Source of the DNA: Streptomyces sp. NBC_01306
Lineage (GTDB): Bacteria; Actinomycetota; Actinomycetes; Streptomycetales; Streptomycetaceae
DNA: 64,000 nucleotides
NCBI RefSeq assembly: GCF_026340465.1
Contig: NZ_JAPEPC010000001.1
Location: 6,587,501-6,651,500 of the forward strand
Reading direction: 5' to 3'
Of the stretch, positions 36,117 to 44,334 are shown one piece after another. Positions within the stretch are counted from its first letter, which is position 1. Each line of letters opens with the position of its first letter. Position numbers and translations under genes: made by a program. The notes under the pieces were generated by a model. That model searched no databases. It was not told the origin of the DNA and was given only the letters and a program-made list of their open reading frames with translations.

Positions 36117-37668
36117 CCCGCGCGCCGGAGCCCTCGCCCAGGGTGGCGCCGAGCGCCGCACGGTCGACCTTGCCGTTGCCGTTCAGCGGCAGGGCGGCCA
36201 GCCGGGTGAGGACGGCGGGCACCATATAGGCGGGGAGGCGGTCGCGGAGCGCCGCGCGGACGTCGTTCGCACTGTCGGCGGCCCCTGTGTAGGCGGCTGC
36301 GATCTCGGTGCCCGCCCGGGTCGCCAGCGCGACGGCCGCCGCGTCGCTCACGCCCGGCTGACCGCGCAACGCCGCTTCGACCTCGCCCAGTTCGACCCGG
36401 TACCCGTGCACCTGGACCTGCTGGTCGCTGCGCCCGATGTGCACCAGCGGCAGGTCACGCGACCCGGCGCCTTCGTCGGGCGGCAGCAGGGCGACGCGGT
36501 CGCCGGTGCGGTACCAGTGCGCGTCGGTCAGCGCGGTGGCCGGATCGTACGGGGCTCCGTCGGCTTCGAGGAACCGGCCGGCGTTGTTGTCCGGGTCGAG
36601 GTAGCCGGGGAAGCGCTGCGGACCCCGTACGCACAGCTCGCTCCCGAACAGACGGTGTTCCATCCGGGGGTTCAGGGTGCCGATCGGCACGGTGCCGTTG
36701 GCGGGAGCCGGCCAGCGTTCCGGGTCGTTGGGCAGCCGGTACGCGGTGCACGTGACGGTCAGTTCGGTCGGACCGTAGGCGTTCTCCAGGGAGCTGCCGG
36801 GGGCGGCCCGCTGCCACGCCCGCGCCTGCTGGAGTGTCAGCGGCTCCCCGCAGAACATGCTGGCCCGCAGCGTCGGCATGCTTCCCGGGCCGAGCGCGCG
36901 CAGCCGCTTCGCGAGCGAGATGACCGACGGCACGGAGTTCCAGTGCGTGATGGCGTGCCGGTTGACGAAGCGGACCGGCGCCAGCAGATCGGCGCGGGCC
37001 GGTACGACCAGGGCGGCGCCGCTTCCCCATGCGGTGTACATGTCGAAGACGGAGGGGTCGAAGGTCAGCTCGAAGGTCTGCGAGAAGCGGTCGCCGGGGC
37101 CCGCCGCGCAGCGCGGTACGGCGTGGGCGAGGTAGGCGCAGATGTTCCGCTGCCGGATGGGGACGCCCTTGGGGACCCCGGTGGACCCTGAGGTGAACAT
37201 GATGTACGCGAGGTCATCGGGACCCGCCCCCGCGGCGGACGGCTCCGGCGCGGGGGAGTCCAGGCGGCGGAGCAGCTCACCGTCCGTCATCTCTGTTGTC
37301 CGCACGCCCAGTTGGCCGGGGTGCTCGGCGGTTCCGTCACTGAGGACCCTGTCCAGCGACGCCTGGCGCACGATCCCGGCGTTGCGCTCGGCGGGGAACG
37401 CGGGACCGAGCGGAACCACGGCGGCGCCGATGCGCTGGATGGCCAGGTATCCCGCGTACGCGACGACGCTGCGCCCGGCCAGCAGCCCCACCCTGCGCGG
37501 CGGCGCCCCGTCCCCGCCACTGACGAGCGCCGAGGCCAAGTGGTCGGCGAGAAGGGAGAGTTCGGTGTACGTCAGCTCGGTGTCGCCGGTCTCCAGCGCC
37601 GTACGGTCGCCGTGGGCCGCGACCGATGCCGCGAACCAGTCGTCGAGGGTGTGCCGTGGGGCGGGCAT
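36112..37668 (-). CDS. Free-standing amino-acid adenylation enzyme, DltA/prolyl-AMP-ligase-like
   Basis: A protein of 518 residues with all core adenylation motifs: FTSGSTGVPKG (A3), FDPSVFD (A4, with the Asp that binds the amino group), NAYGPTE (A5), YRTGD (A7), HIGRSDQQVQVHGYRVELGE (A8) and NGNGKVDR (A10, catalytic Lys). It has no carrier or condensation domain, so it should load the free carrier protein at 40661 in trans. The FCGE motif and layout resemble DltA and prolyl-AMP ligases used for pyrrole units. My eye-read pocket code is D-P-F-S-M-C-A-V-T-K, which I cannot assign. The ATG at 37668 or a GTG at 37674 that overlaps the previous stop are both possible starts. Confidence 0.88.
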   Translation of the reverse strand: MPAPRHTLDDWFAASVAAHGDRTALETGDTELTYTELSLLADHLASALVSGGDGAPPRRVGLLAGRSVVAYAGYLAIQRIGAAVVPLGPAFPAERNAGIVRQASLDRVLSDGTAEHPGQLGVRTTEMTDGELLRRLDSPAPEPSAAGAGPDDLAYIMFTSGSTGVPKGVPIRQRNICAYLAHAVPRCAAGPGDRFSQTFELTFDPSVFDMYTAWGSGAALVVPARADLLAPVRFVNRHAITHWNSVPSVISLAKRLRALGPGSMPTLRASMFCGEPLTLQQARAWQRAAPGSSLENAYGPTELTVTCTAYRLPNDPERWPAPANGTVPIGTLNPRMEHRLFGSELCVRGPQRFPGYLDPDNNAGRFLEADGAPYDPATALTDAHWYRTGDRVALLPPDEGAGSRDLPLVHIGRSDQQVQVHGYRVELGEVEAALRGQPGVSDAAAVALATRAGTEIAAAYTGAADSANDVRAALRDRLPAYMVPAVLTRLAALPLNGNGKVDRAALGATLGEGSGARG

Positions 37669-37670
37669 GT

Positions 37671-38363
37671 TCACGGTCTGTCCTTGTCGGATGTCGGGGT
37701 CTCGCCGGATGCCGGGGTGCTGCCGGACGTATCGGTTCCGCACACGCCCGGTGCGGGGCGCGTGGAGAACGCGCAGCTGAACGGGGTCTGTGACCGGTCG
37801 CGCAGACTGATCCAGCGGTACGCGCCCCAGTGGCCGTGCCGGGAGCCGGGACGTACGTCGATGGTCCAGGGGCGGCCGGAGACACCCGCGCCGCTGGCCT
37901 TCACACAGGCCTCCTGGACGGTCCACACCCAGGCGACCTCCTCGGCGGCCCGCTCCGGCGGCAGCGCGGTGACCCGGTCGGCGTGGCCGTGCAGCACCCG
38001 GCGGGCGAACGGGGCCGACACGGATTCCGCGGGCTGCTGGAGATCCACCCCGACGGCGCGCCCGACGGCGACCCCGGCCGCGACCGCGCCTCCGCTGTGC
38101 GACACGCTGATCCCCACCCCGGGCAGTCCCGCGATACGGGGTCGGCCGCGCTCGTCCGCAGCGATGCGGGCCCCGTCGGCCGCCGGGTGGACGGCGGTGA
38201 TCAGCCGGCGCAGCAGCCCGCGCCCGGCGAGGAATTCACGGGCGCGCCACTCGGGCAGCAGGGCCGCGCGGCGCAGATCGTCCCGGTGGGTACTCGGCGG
38301 GGTCCGGTCGGCACCGGCCTCGGCCACCCAGACCCGGTCCGCGACCTCCAGCACGGTGTTCAC
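37671..38363 (-). CDS. 4'-Phosphopantetheinyl transferase (Sfp type)
   Basis: A protein of 230 residues with the Sfp-family motifs: a GISVSHSGG loop near residue 87, AVGVDLQQPAES near residue 102 (metal-binding Asp; the usual Glu is Gln-shifted) and the helix EEVAWVWTVQEACVKASGAG near residue 140 (WxxxEaxxKa). It transfers the CoA arm onto carrier serines, and its place here suggests it activates the two carriers of this cluster. The GTG start overlaps the previous stop by 4 bases (GTGA), and its stop overlaps the next gene's alternative GTG. Confidence 0.88.
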   Translation of the reverse strand: MNTVLEVADRVWVAEAGADRTPPSTHRDDLRRAALLPEWRAREFLAGRGLLRRLITAVHPAADGARIAADERGRPRIAGLPGVGISVSHSGGAVAAGVAVGRAVGVDLQQPAESVSAPFARRVLHGHADRVTALPPERAAEEVAWVWTVQEACVKASGAGVSGRPWTIDVRPGSRHGHWGAYRWISLRDRSQTPFSCAFSTRPAPGVCGTDTSGSTPASGETPTSDKDRP

Positions 38364-39493
38364 CGCAGTACGTCCGGCCGCGCGGGCTCGGCCAGGATGC
38401 TCTCGGCGGCGTCGGCCAGCGCGCCGAGCACCACCTCGTTCGCACCGCCGCCGATCCCGAACAGCGCGGCCTGGGCGCGTACTTCCTGGATGCCGCCGGT
38501 GGTGAAGCCCGCCGCGCCCCACAGCTGACCGCATTCGGCCAGCACCTCGCTGACGGTGGCGCCCGCGGCCGCCTTGAGCGTGGCGGCTGCCGTCGTGTCG
38601 TACCGGGACACCACGGGCTCCCCGAACTCCGCCACCAGCGCCTGGAGTTCGCGCAGCCGCAGCAGGCAGCGCGCGAACCGCTGGCGTACGGATTCCAGGT
38701 CCCACAGGGTGCCGTCCCCGTGCGCGCGGGCGGCCAGATGGCGCCGGGTGTCCCGCAGGGTGCGGCGGCACAGGGACACGCCCCACTGTGCGCCGGCGAG
38801 CCGCTCGGTGGCGATATGGCGGGCGAAGAGCGGCAGTCCGAAGCCGGCCCGGCCCACCACCTGGTCCCGCCCGACCCGTACACCGTCGAAGGTGAGGTGG
38901 CCGGCGCCCGAGTCCGCGAAGAGCGCCGAGTCCGCGGGGGTCACCGCCACGCCCGGTGCGTCGGCCGGCACCAGGACCCAGGTGAAGTGGGTGAAGTGCC
39001 GCCCGGGGCGGTGCCGGGCGAGGACGAGGTGGTGACCGGCGGTGGTGGCGTTGGCGATCCAGTTCTTCCCGCCCGTCACCACCAGGGCGTCGTCCTCGGT
39101 CCGCACCTCGGTGCGCAGCGCCGTGAGATCGGTCCCCGCGGTGACGTCACTCGCTGCCAGCGAGACCGCGGTCCGGCCCGCGAGCGCCTCCTTCAGGGCG
39201 GACCGGGCCGCGGGCGCGGTACCGGCCGCGAGGACCGGCAGCGCGGTGGCGAGCTGAACGCTCACCGACAGCGTGGCGGCGATCGAGAAGCGGGCGTCCA
39301 CGGCGGCCAGCAGCCCGTCGAGACCGTCGAGATCGGCCCCGGCCCCGACCGAGCCGTCACGGTAGGCGCGGGGGGTCAGACCGCCCCGGCCCAGCGCCGC
39401 CCAGACCCGGTCGCCGCTCGCCGTGGCGGGCAGCGCGTCGAGCGCGGTCCAGTCGGGGTCGCCCGGCCGCTCCTGGCGGGATGTGTCAGGCAA
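38360..39493 (-). CDS. Acyl-CoA dehydrogenase-like flavoprotein A
   Basis: A protein of 377 residues with the acyl-CoA dehydrogenase fold: a middle beta-domain (DALVVTGGKNWIANATTAGHHLVLA near residue 135 and HLTFDGVRVGRDQVVG near residue 200) and C-terminal helices (GQLWGAAGFTTGGIQEVRAQAALFGIGGGANEVV). In clusters with a free adenylation enzyme and carrier, such enzymes oxidise aminoacyl-S-carrier substrates, for example prolyl to pyrrolyl. The TTG start at 39493 has AGGGGG upstream and overlaps the preceding gene by 8 bases. It pairs with a second, divergent paralogue. Confidence 0.87.
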   Translation of the reverse strand: MPDTSRQERPGDPDWTALDALPATASGDRVWAALGRGGLTPRAYRDGSVGAGADLDGLDGLLAAVDARFSIAATLSVSVQLATALPVLAAGTAPAARSALKEALAGRTAVSLAASDVTAGTDLTALRTEVRTEDDALVVTGGKNWIANATTAGHHLVLARHRPGRHFTHFTWVLVPADAPGVAVTPADSALFADSGAGHLTFDGVRVGRDQVVGRAGFGLPLFARHIATERLAGAQWGVSLCRRTLRDTRRHLAARAHGDGTLWDLESVRQRFARCLLRLRELQALVAEFGEPVVSRYDTTAAATLKAAAGATVSEVLAECGQLWGAAGFTTGGIQEVRAQAALFGIGGGANEVVLGALADAAESILAEPARPDVLR

Positions 39494-40664
39494 AGTTCAC
39501 CCCCTGGTCCCGGAGCGCCAGCCGGCCGTCGGCGAGGTGCAGCCGGTCGTTGCTGTAGTTCAGCGCCGCCGAACGCAGATCCCGCAGGGCGCGTTCGAGG
39601 TGGGTGGGGGAGTCCTTGAGATAGCCGTGCCGCAGCCCGAGCGCGGTGACCAGGCCGTCCACCGCCGCGTGGCACTCGTCGGCAGCGGTGATCTTCAGCG
39701 AGTTGAGCAGCAGCTGACGTGCCGGCGCCGAGAGGTCGCCGCCCGACTCCACCACCCCCAGCGCCCGGGTGAGCAGCGCGTGCACCGCCTCCAGACGCTG
39801 CCGGGACCGGGAGATCCGGGAGAGCAGGAGTTCCGACGTCAGGTCGAAGCGTTCGCGGCCCGCCGGGCTGCGCAGCAGTCGCAGGACACGGGAGAGGGCG
39901 CCGGCCGCCGTGCCGAGCCACACGGCCGACCAGCCCAGATGGGCCAGCGGACCGAAGACCTGGGCGGCGATCTCGTGGAACCCGCCGTGCTCGCCCACCA
40001 CTTGGCGGGCCGGCACGCTGCCGGACAGCTTGAGCGCGCCGCTGTGGCTGGCCCGCATCCCCATCGGCTGCCACTCCCCTGAGCCGCTGATGCCGAGCTG
40101 GCTCCGGTGCGCGTACACCAGGGACACATCGCTGTCGGTGACGGCGCCGGGGCTGCGCATCGTGATGAGGAAGCCGTCGGCGTACCCGCCGCCGGTCACG
40201 ACCGGCGCGAACCTGTCGATCACCAGCTGCCCGTCGCCGCCGGTCAACTGGGCCTGAGCGCTCAGCAGATGACCGCCCTTGCCCGCCTCGGTCGTCACCG
40301 ACGCCAGATAGATCCCGCCCTTGGCGATGTCCGGCAGCAGCTCGTCGCGGAGCGCCCGGTCGCCGTACCGGACGATGGCCTCCGCCTGCTGGCAGTGCAT
40401 CGCGAAGATCATGCCCACCGACATGTCGCTGCGCCCCAGCGTCTGCGCCGCTGCCACCAGGTCCGCCACGGTGCCGCCGAGCCCGCCGTGCGCGGCGGGC
40501 ACCATGAGTCCGAGCAGACCGGTGCTGCGGAGGGCGTCCAGGGCCTCGACGGGGAACTCCGCGTCCCGGTCGGTCCGCGCCGCGTGCTCGCCGGTCACCG
40601 CGGTCACCTCCGCGAGCGCGGCCGTCAGGTCCAGCGGGCCGTTCGCCGCGGGCTCCGTGCTCAT
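39486..40664 (-). CDS. Acyl-CoA dehydrogenase-like flavoprotein B
   Basis: A protein of 392 residues of the same superfamily as its neighbour: VEALDALRSTGLLGLMVPAAHGG at residue 38, IYLASVTTEAGKGG near residue 132, and a C-terminal GLVTALGLRHGYLKDSPTHLERALRDLRSAALNYSNDRL containing the GYL-xxx-ER-xLRDxR pattern. The two copies could form a heteromer, with one possibly structural, or catalyse two successive oxidations. Whether each keeps a catalytic base needs alignment. The ATG overlaps the carrier-protein stop by 4 bases (ATGA), so the carrier and its presumed oxidase are translationally coupled. Confidence 0.87.
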   Translation of the reverse strand: MSTEPAANGPLDLTAALAEVTAVTGEHAARTDRDAEFPVEALDALRSTGLLGLMVPAAHGGLGGTVADLVAAAQTLGRSDMSVGMIFAMHCQQAEAIVRYGDRALRDELLPDIAKGGIYLASVTTEAGKGGHLLSAQAQLTGGDGQLVIDRFAPVVTGGGYADGFLITMRSPGAVTDSDVSLVYAHRSQLGISGSGEWQPMGMRASHSGALKLSGSVPARQVVGEHGGFHEIAAQVFGPLAHLGWSAVWLGTAAGALSRVLRLLRSPAGRERFDLTSELLLSRISRSRQRLEAVHALLTRALGVVESGGDLSAPARQLLLNSLKITAADECHAAVDGLVTALGLRHGYLKDSPTHLERALRDLRSAALNYSNDRLHLADGRLALRDQGVNFA

Positions 40665-40924
40665 GCGCCCACCTGGCCGGCGGATCCGTCGGAGAGCTGC
40701 GCGGAGATCACGTGCCAGAGGCTGCCCGCGGTGGCGAACGTCGTGTCGTTGAGCTCCTCGTCGGGCAGGGATATCCCGAAGGTGTCCTCGACGGAGAACA
40801 GCAGCTCGATGGCTTGCATCGAGTCGACGCCGAGCCTGCGCAGATCCGTGCCGGGGGTGATGACGACGTCGGGTCCGGCGTTCTTCAGGAAGGGGCGGAG
40901 CAGTTCGGTGAATCGGGAGTCCAT
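40661..40924 (-). CDS. Free-standing acyl/peptidyl carrier protein
   Basis: A protein of 87 residues predicted to be a four-helix carrier with the phosphopantetheine serine at position 35 in LGVDSMQAIEL. It is acidic with the normal carrier length. It is the likely acceptor of the amino acid activated by the adenylation enzyme at 36112 and the substrate platform for the two flavoproteins. The ATG at 40924 was chosen because the carrier helix 1 begins right after it; the ribosome site (GAGAGG) is modest. A longer in-frame start at 41020 would add an unlikely Pro/Ser-rich extension. Confidence 0.88.
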   Translation of the reverse strand: MDSRFTELLRPFLKNAGPDVVITPGTDLRRLGVDSMQAIELLFSVEDTFGISLPDEELNDTTFATAGSLWHVISAQLSDGSAGQVGA

Positions 40925-41001
40925 GGCGGAGCCTCTCGGGTGGGACGGTGAGACGAAGGGGCTTACGTTCGGATCAGGCCCGATCAAGGAGCGGGGCGTG
41001 G

Positions 41002-42168
41002 TCAGTGGGCGATACGGCACAGGTCGTCGACCCGGCGGAGGTTCTCCGGTACGAGGTCGGCGGCGGCGAACTCCGTCCCGAGGTCGTCCTCAAGGCGCTC
41101 GATGATCTCGATCAGCCGGAAGGAGCCGAACGAGGCGAACGAGTCGAAGGCAGCACCCGCCAGCAGTTCGGCCTCGGAGACGCCGAGCACGGCCCCGGCC
41201 ACGGCAGCCACCCGCAGGCGCAGCGCCTCGTCCGGCGGGGCGGGGGACGCGGACGGTTCCGGGTGGATTGCCAGGTCGGCCGCGAGTACTTCGCGCAGGC
41301 GCTCCACGAGCTGCGGCGGTTCGGCCCTGCCCCGCGAGACCCGGCGGTGGGCGAGATACGTCTGCTCGACGACCTTGTCCCAGGCGCGCAGCTGCGCCTC
41401 CTCTGCGTCGCTCGCCGAGGACCGGCCGGAGTAGAGCTCGCGGTATTTCGCGTGCAGCCGGCGGCTGCGGGCCAGCAGCCAGGTCTCCACCGTGAGCTGC
41501 TCGACGGCGCGCGCCCGGTCCGGCCAGGTCTCGTACGCGCCGAGGTACTCCCGTACCGCGTCGTCGTCCGCGGTCAGCACGGGCGGCAGCGCGGTGAGCG
41601 GCGGCAGGTCTCCCGGGCCGATCCCGACCGCGTCGGCCGGTCCGATGCCCGCCAGATCCGCGTCGGAGAGGACCCAGCGGCCGGGCACCGCGGGCCCCCA
41701 GGTCGTCTCGCTGCGGTAGGCATCCGTGATGTGCCAGCCGTCCGGCCCGGCGGTGAGCAGGAAGCTGTGCTCCATGTGCGCGTGCCCGTGGTACGGCAGC
41801 CAGGGCAGCCGGAACGAGTCCGCGATCACATAGTGGGTGGAGCCGCGCCGGGCGACGGCGGCCGGCAGTTCGGACCCGGACAGCCGCTCACGCCGTTCCG
41901 CGCGCAGTCCCAGCAGGCCGGGCAGCGTGCTGAGTTGCTCGTCCGGCGGGGGTTCCACTGTCGGCAGCCCGTCGGGCCGCTTCCAGGTACGGAAGTCGAG
42001 GGCCGCCCCCGCCCGCAGATGGGTCCCGGCGCCGTGGTGGTGGTCCGCCAGTACGGCCAGATTGACCTGCACACAGTCCAGCAGGCCGGTGTGGACCGAA
42101 TCGAAGTCGAAGTGCTCCGGCCCACCGGGGCGCGGGGCGCCCGTACTCGGTATGTCCGTATCCGCCAT
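41002..42168 (-). CDS. BtrH-like acyltransferase fused to a C-terminal carrier domain
   Basis: A protein of 388 residues. The N-terminal 170 resemble the papain-like domain of butirosin BtrH, which moves an acyl chain from a carrier protein to an amine: a possible triad is Cys32 (LLDCVQVNLAVL), His134 (HMEHSFLL) and Asp149 (HITDAY), with the YVIADSFRLPWLP strand between. A helical linker follows. The last 65 or so residues look like a carrier domain, with the candidate serine 349 in FGSFRLIEIIERLE; the usual Asp before it is Gly. I know of no described protein with this fusion. It should hold and then transfer an aminoacyl group. Confidence 0.72.
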   Translation of the reverse strand: MADTDIPSTGAPRPGGPEHFDFDSVHTGLLDCVQVNLAVLADHHHGAGTHLRAGAALDFRTWKRPDGLPTVEPPPDEQLSTLPGLLGLRAERRERLSGSELPAAVARRGSTHYVIADSFRLPWLPYHGHAHMEHSFLLTAGPDGWHITDAYRSETTWGPAVPGRWVLSDADLAGIGPADAVGIGPGDLPPLTALPPVLTADDDAVREYLGAYETWPDRARAVEQLTVETWLLARSRRLHAKYRELYSGRSSASDAEEAQLRAWDKVVEQTYLAHRRVSRGRAEPPQLVERLREVLAADLAIHPEPSASPAPPDEALRLRVAAVAGAVLGVSEAELLAGAAFDSFASFGSFRLIEIIERLEDDLGTEFAAADLVPENLRRVDDLCRIAH

Positions 42169-42242
42169 GTCCGCTCACATTCCTTGACTCATCGGTCCCT
42201 GCTGCGCCGGCCCGCGCCCTGTTTCCCGTCCGCCGCCAACGG

Positions 42243-42956
42243 TCAGAGCCACGGCGGGAGTACGGGCAGTCCGGCTGTCGACGTGAGGCCCGTACCGCCC
42301 GACCGGCCCGCCAGCCAGGCGAGCGCGTCCGCCGGCGTACCGGTGACGTCCGGGCCGCCCGTGCCGAACCGGCCGAGGACATCTCCTCCGGTGTCGCGCA
42401 GGGTGAAGTCCGGTACGCCGTCGGCCTCCGCGTAGTAGCCGAGCACGTCGGCCAGGATGATCTGCCGCGCCGACGCGGGGATGTCGTCCCATCCGTAGCC
42501 GATGTCCAGGTCCACATGGTGCAGTTCGAGTTCGCGCAGCCGGATCACCAGAATCCGCTGCGGGGTGCAGAGTTCCCCCGTGAAGGGCCTGACCGTCGCC
42601 TGCCACGCGGCGGCGGGCAGCGTTTCGATCGTGTGCTGGAAGTGCTCGGCGCTCTCCCGGACGTCGGTCAGCTGGACCGCGGCGGGACGGCCTGCGCCCG
42701 CCTCGATCTCGGTGTCGCGGGCCCCGCGGTTCGCGTACTGGGGTGTCTCCACCCCGGTCCGCGCCCACTCCAGCAGCCGTTCCAGTGCTGGGGCCTGGCG
42801 TGCCAGATGGCTCAGGACATGGCCGCGGGTCCAGCCGGGCAGCCGGGACGGCTCCGGGACGTCCTGGTCGCGGAGCCCGGTCAGCCCGGCCAGCAGCCGG
42901 TCCGCCGCGGCGGCGATCTCCTGGAACGACTCCCGGGTGGGGGCGATCTCCTTCAA
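42243..42956 (-). CDS. Mycothiol-dependent maleylpyruvate isomerase-like (DinB-fold) protein
   Basis: A protein of 237 residues with the DinB-type four-helix N-terminus of mycothiol-dependent isomerases: LPGWTRGHVLSHLARQAPALERLLEW near residue 42 and RELELHHVDLDIGYGW near residue 140 supply metal-binding histidines. A C-terminal SCP2-like half follows. The family uses mycothiol as cofactor or substrate, for isomerisation or thiol transfer. Its role in this cluster is unknown; carbon-skeleton isomerisation or conjugation of an electrophilic intermediate are options. I chose the TTG at 42956 because GAAGGAG lies 5 bases upstream; ATG-initiated longer frames read through repeats. Confidence 0.8.
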   Translation of the reverse strand: MKEIAPTRESFQEIAAAADRLLAGLTGLRDQDVPEPSRLPGWTRGHVLSHLARQAPALERLLEWARTGVETPQYANRGARDTEIEAGAGRPAAVQLTDVRESAEHFQHTIETLPAAAWQATVRPFTGELCTPQRILVIRLRELELHHVDLDIGYGWDDIPASARQIILADVLGYYAEADGVPDFTLRDTGGDVLGRFGTGGPDVTGTPADALAWLAGRSGGTGLTSTAGLPVLPPWL

Positions 42957-43020
42957 CGGGACTCCTTCTGCGTCTGCGTCTGCTTCTGCATCTACGTGGA
43001 CGTGCGGTTCGGTTCCGGGC

Positions 43021-44334
43021 TCAGCTCTGTTCCGGGCTGCTCTCCGCTCGGAGTGGTCTGCCGCTGTCCGGCCGGGTGAGCCGGGCGAACCCGTCGGCGA
43101 TGGTGGACAGCGTGGCCGCGATGTGCGGGAGGCGCGCCGGATCGTCGGCCAGCAGGGCCTCTTCCTGCTGCCGCTCGTCGCCGTACAGCAGGCTGGTGGC
43201 CGCCTTGAACCGCAGCGCGTGCGGCCGGTCACCGAGCAGATGACCGCCCAGGACGACGATCCCGGAGTCGTCGAGCAGCCGTGCCGCGAGGGACGCCGAG
43301 TCCGTGATGCCGCGCGCGGCCAGCCGGTCGCGCAGCGGCTCGAAGTCCGGATAGACGTAGAACCCGCCGGCCGGCGGCCGGCACTCGGCCCCCGCTTCGA
43401 CCGCGATCCGGTGCACCGCCCGCGCCACCGCACCGTGCAGCCGGGCGCTCGCCCGCTTCCTGGCGACGATCTCCGGGGGCTCCGCGAACGCGTACTCCGC
43501 GACCTGCTGCATCGGCCCCGCGAGCGTCGACCACAGCTCGCTGGCCGCCGCGACCACGGAGTCCCGCAGCAGTTCACCCGCCTCGCCCGCGGGGAACCGC
43601 GCGGCGCCGATGCGCCAGCCGCCCAGCCCCAGCGTCTTGGAGAGACCGGTGGTGACGACGGTGCGCTCCGGGGCCACATCCGCCGGGCTCAGGAAGGGCG
43701 TGGCCCGCGGGTCGTGGACGATGTCCCGGTAGATCTCGTCGGAGACGATCAACAGGTCCTCGGCCTGCGCGACCGCACAGATCTCGCGGACCGCGGCGGG
43801 CGGCGCGAGCGTCCCGGTCGGGTTGTCCGGCAGCGTCAGCACCAGCAGCCGGGGGTCGCCGCCGGTCCGTCTGGCCCGCCGGATCGTCTCGCGCAGCGCA
43901 CCGGGCTCCGGCATACCGCCGTACTCCCGTGGGATCGGCACCCCGAAGACCTGCTTGCCCGCGTACGCGGCCTGCGGCGCATAGGTGTTCCAGGCGGGCT
44001 GCGGCAGCAGCACATCGCCGGGGACGGCGAGCTGTACGGCCATCAGCAGCGGCTTGCTGCCGGGGCCGACCACGATCCGGTCGGCGTCGGTCGGCAGCCC
44101 GCGGCGTGCGAAGTACCCGGCGACGGCCGCCCGTACGCCCTCGGCGCCCGCCACCGGGCCGTACGCGGAGCGGGACGCGCCGATGGCCAGCTGTTCGGCG
44201 AGCTGCGGCAGCACCGGCAGTCTGGCCTCGCCGAACGCGAGGTGGATCAGGGAGTCCCCCCGGGCCCTGCGCCGGTCCACCAGCTGGTTCAGCGCCAGGT
44301 TCGGGGAAGGCGGTGCGAACGTCACTGCGGTCAT
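43021..44334 (-). CDS. PLP-dependent aminotransferase (class I/II)
   Basis: A protein of 437 residues with the aspartate-aminotransferase fold. PLP ligands are visible: PDNPTG (Asn171), SDEIY (Asp199, Tyr202) and the Schiff-base lysine Lys233 in GLSKTLGLGGWRIG. A C-terminal region of about 60 residues beyond the usual end is charged. It overlaps the aminomutase stop by 4 bases (ATGA), so the two enzymes are made together and may act on the same amino acid, for example by converting a terminal amine or an alpha-amino group. It could instead supply an amino-acid precursor from a keto acid. Confidence 0.88.
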   Translation of the reverse strand: MTAVTFAPPSPNLALNQLVDRRRARGDSLIHLAFGEARLPVLPQLAEQLAIGASRSAYGPVAGAEGVRAAVAGYFARRGLPTDADRIVVGPGSKPLLMAVQLAVPGDVLLPQPAWNTYAPQAAYAGKQVFGVPIPREYGGMPEPGALRETIRRARRTGGDPRLLVLTLPDNPTGTLAPPAAVREICAVAQAEDLLIVSDEIYRDIVHDPRATPFLSPADVAPERTVVTTGLSKTLGLGGWRIGAARFPAGEAGELLRDSVVAAASELWSTLAGPMQQVAEYAFAEPPEIVARKRASARLHGAVARAVHRIAVEAGAECRPPAGGFYVYPDFEPLRDRLAARGITDSASLAARLLDDSGIVVLGGHLLGDRPHALRFKAATSLLYGDERQQEEALLADDPARLPHIAATLSTIADGFARLTRPDSGRPLRAESSPEQS

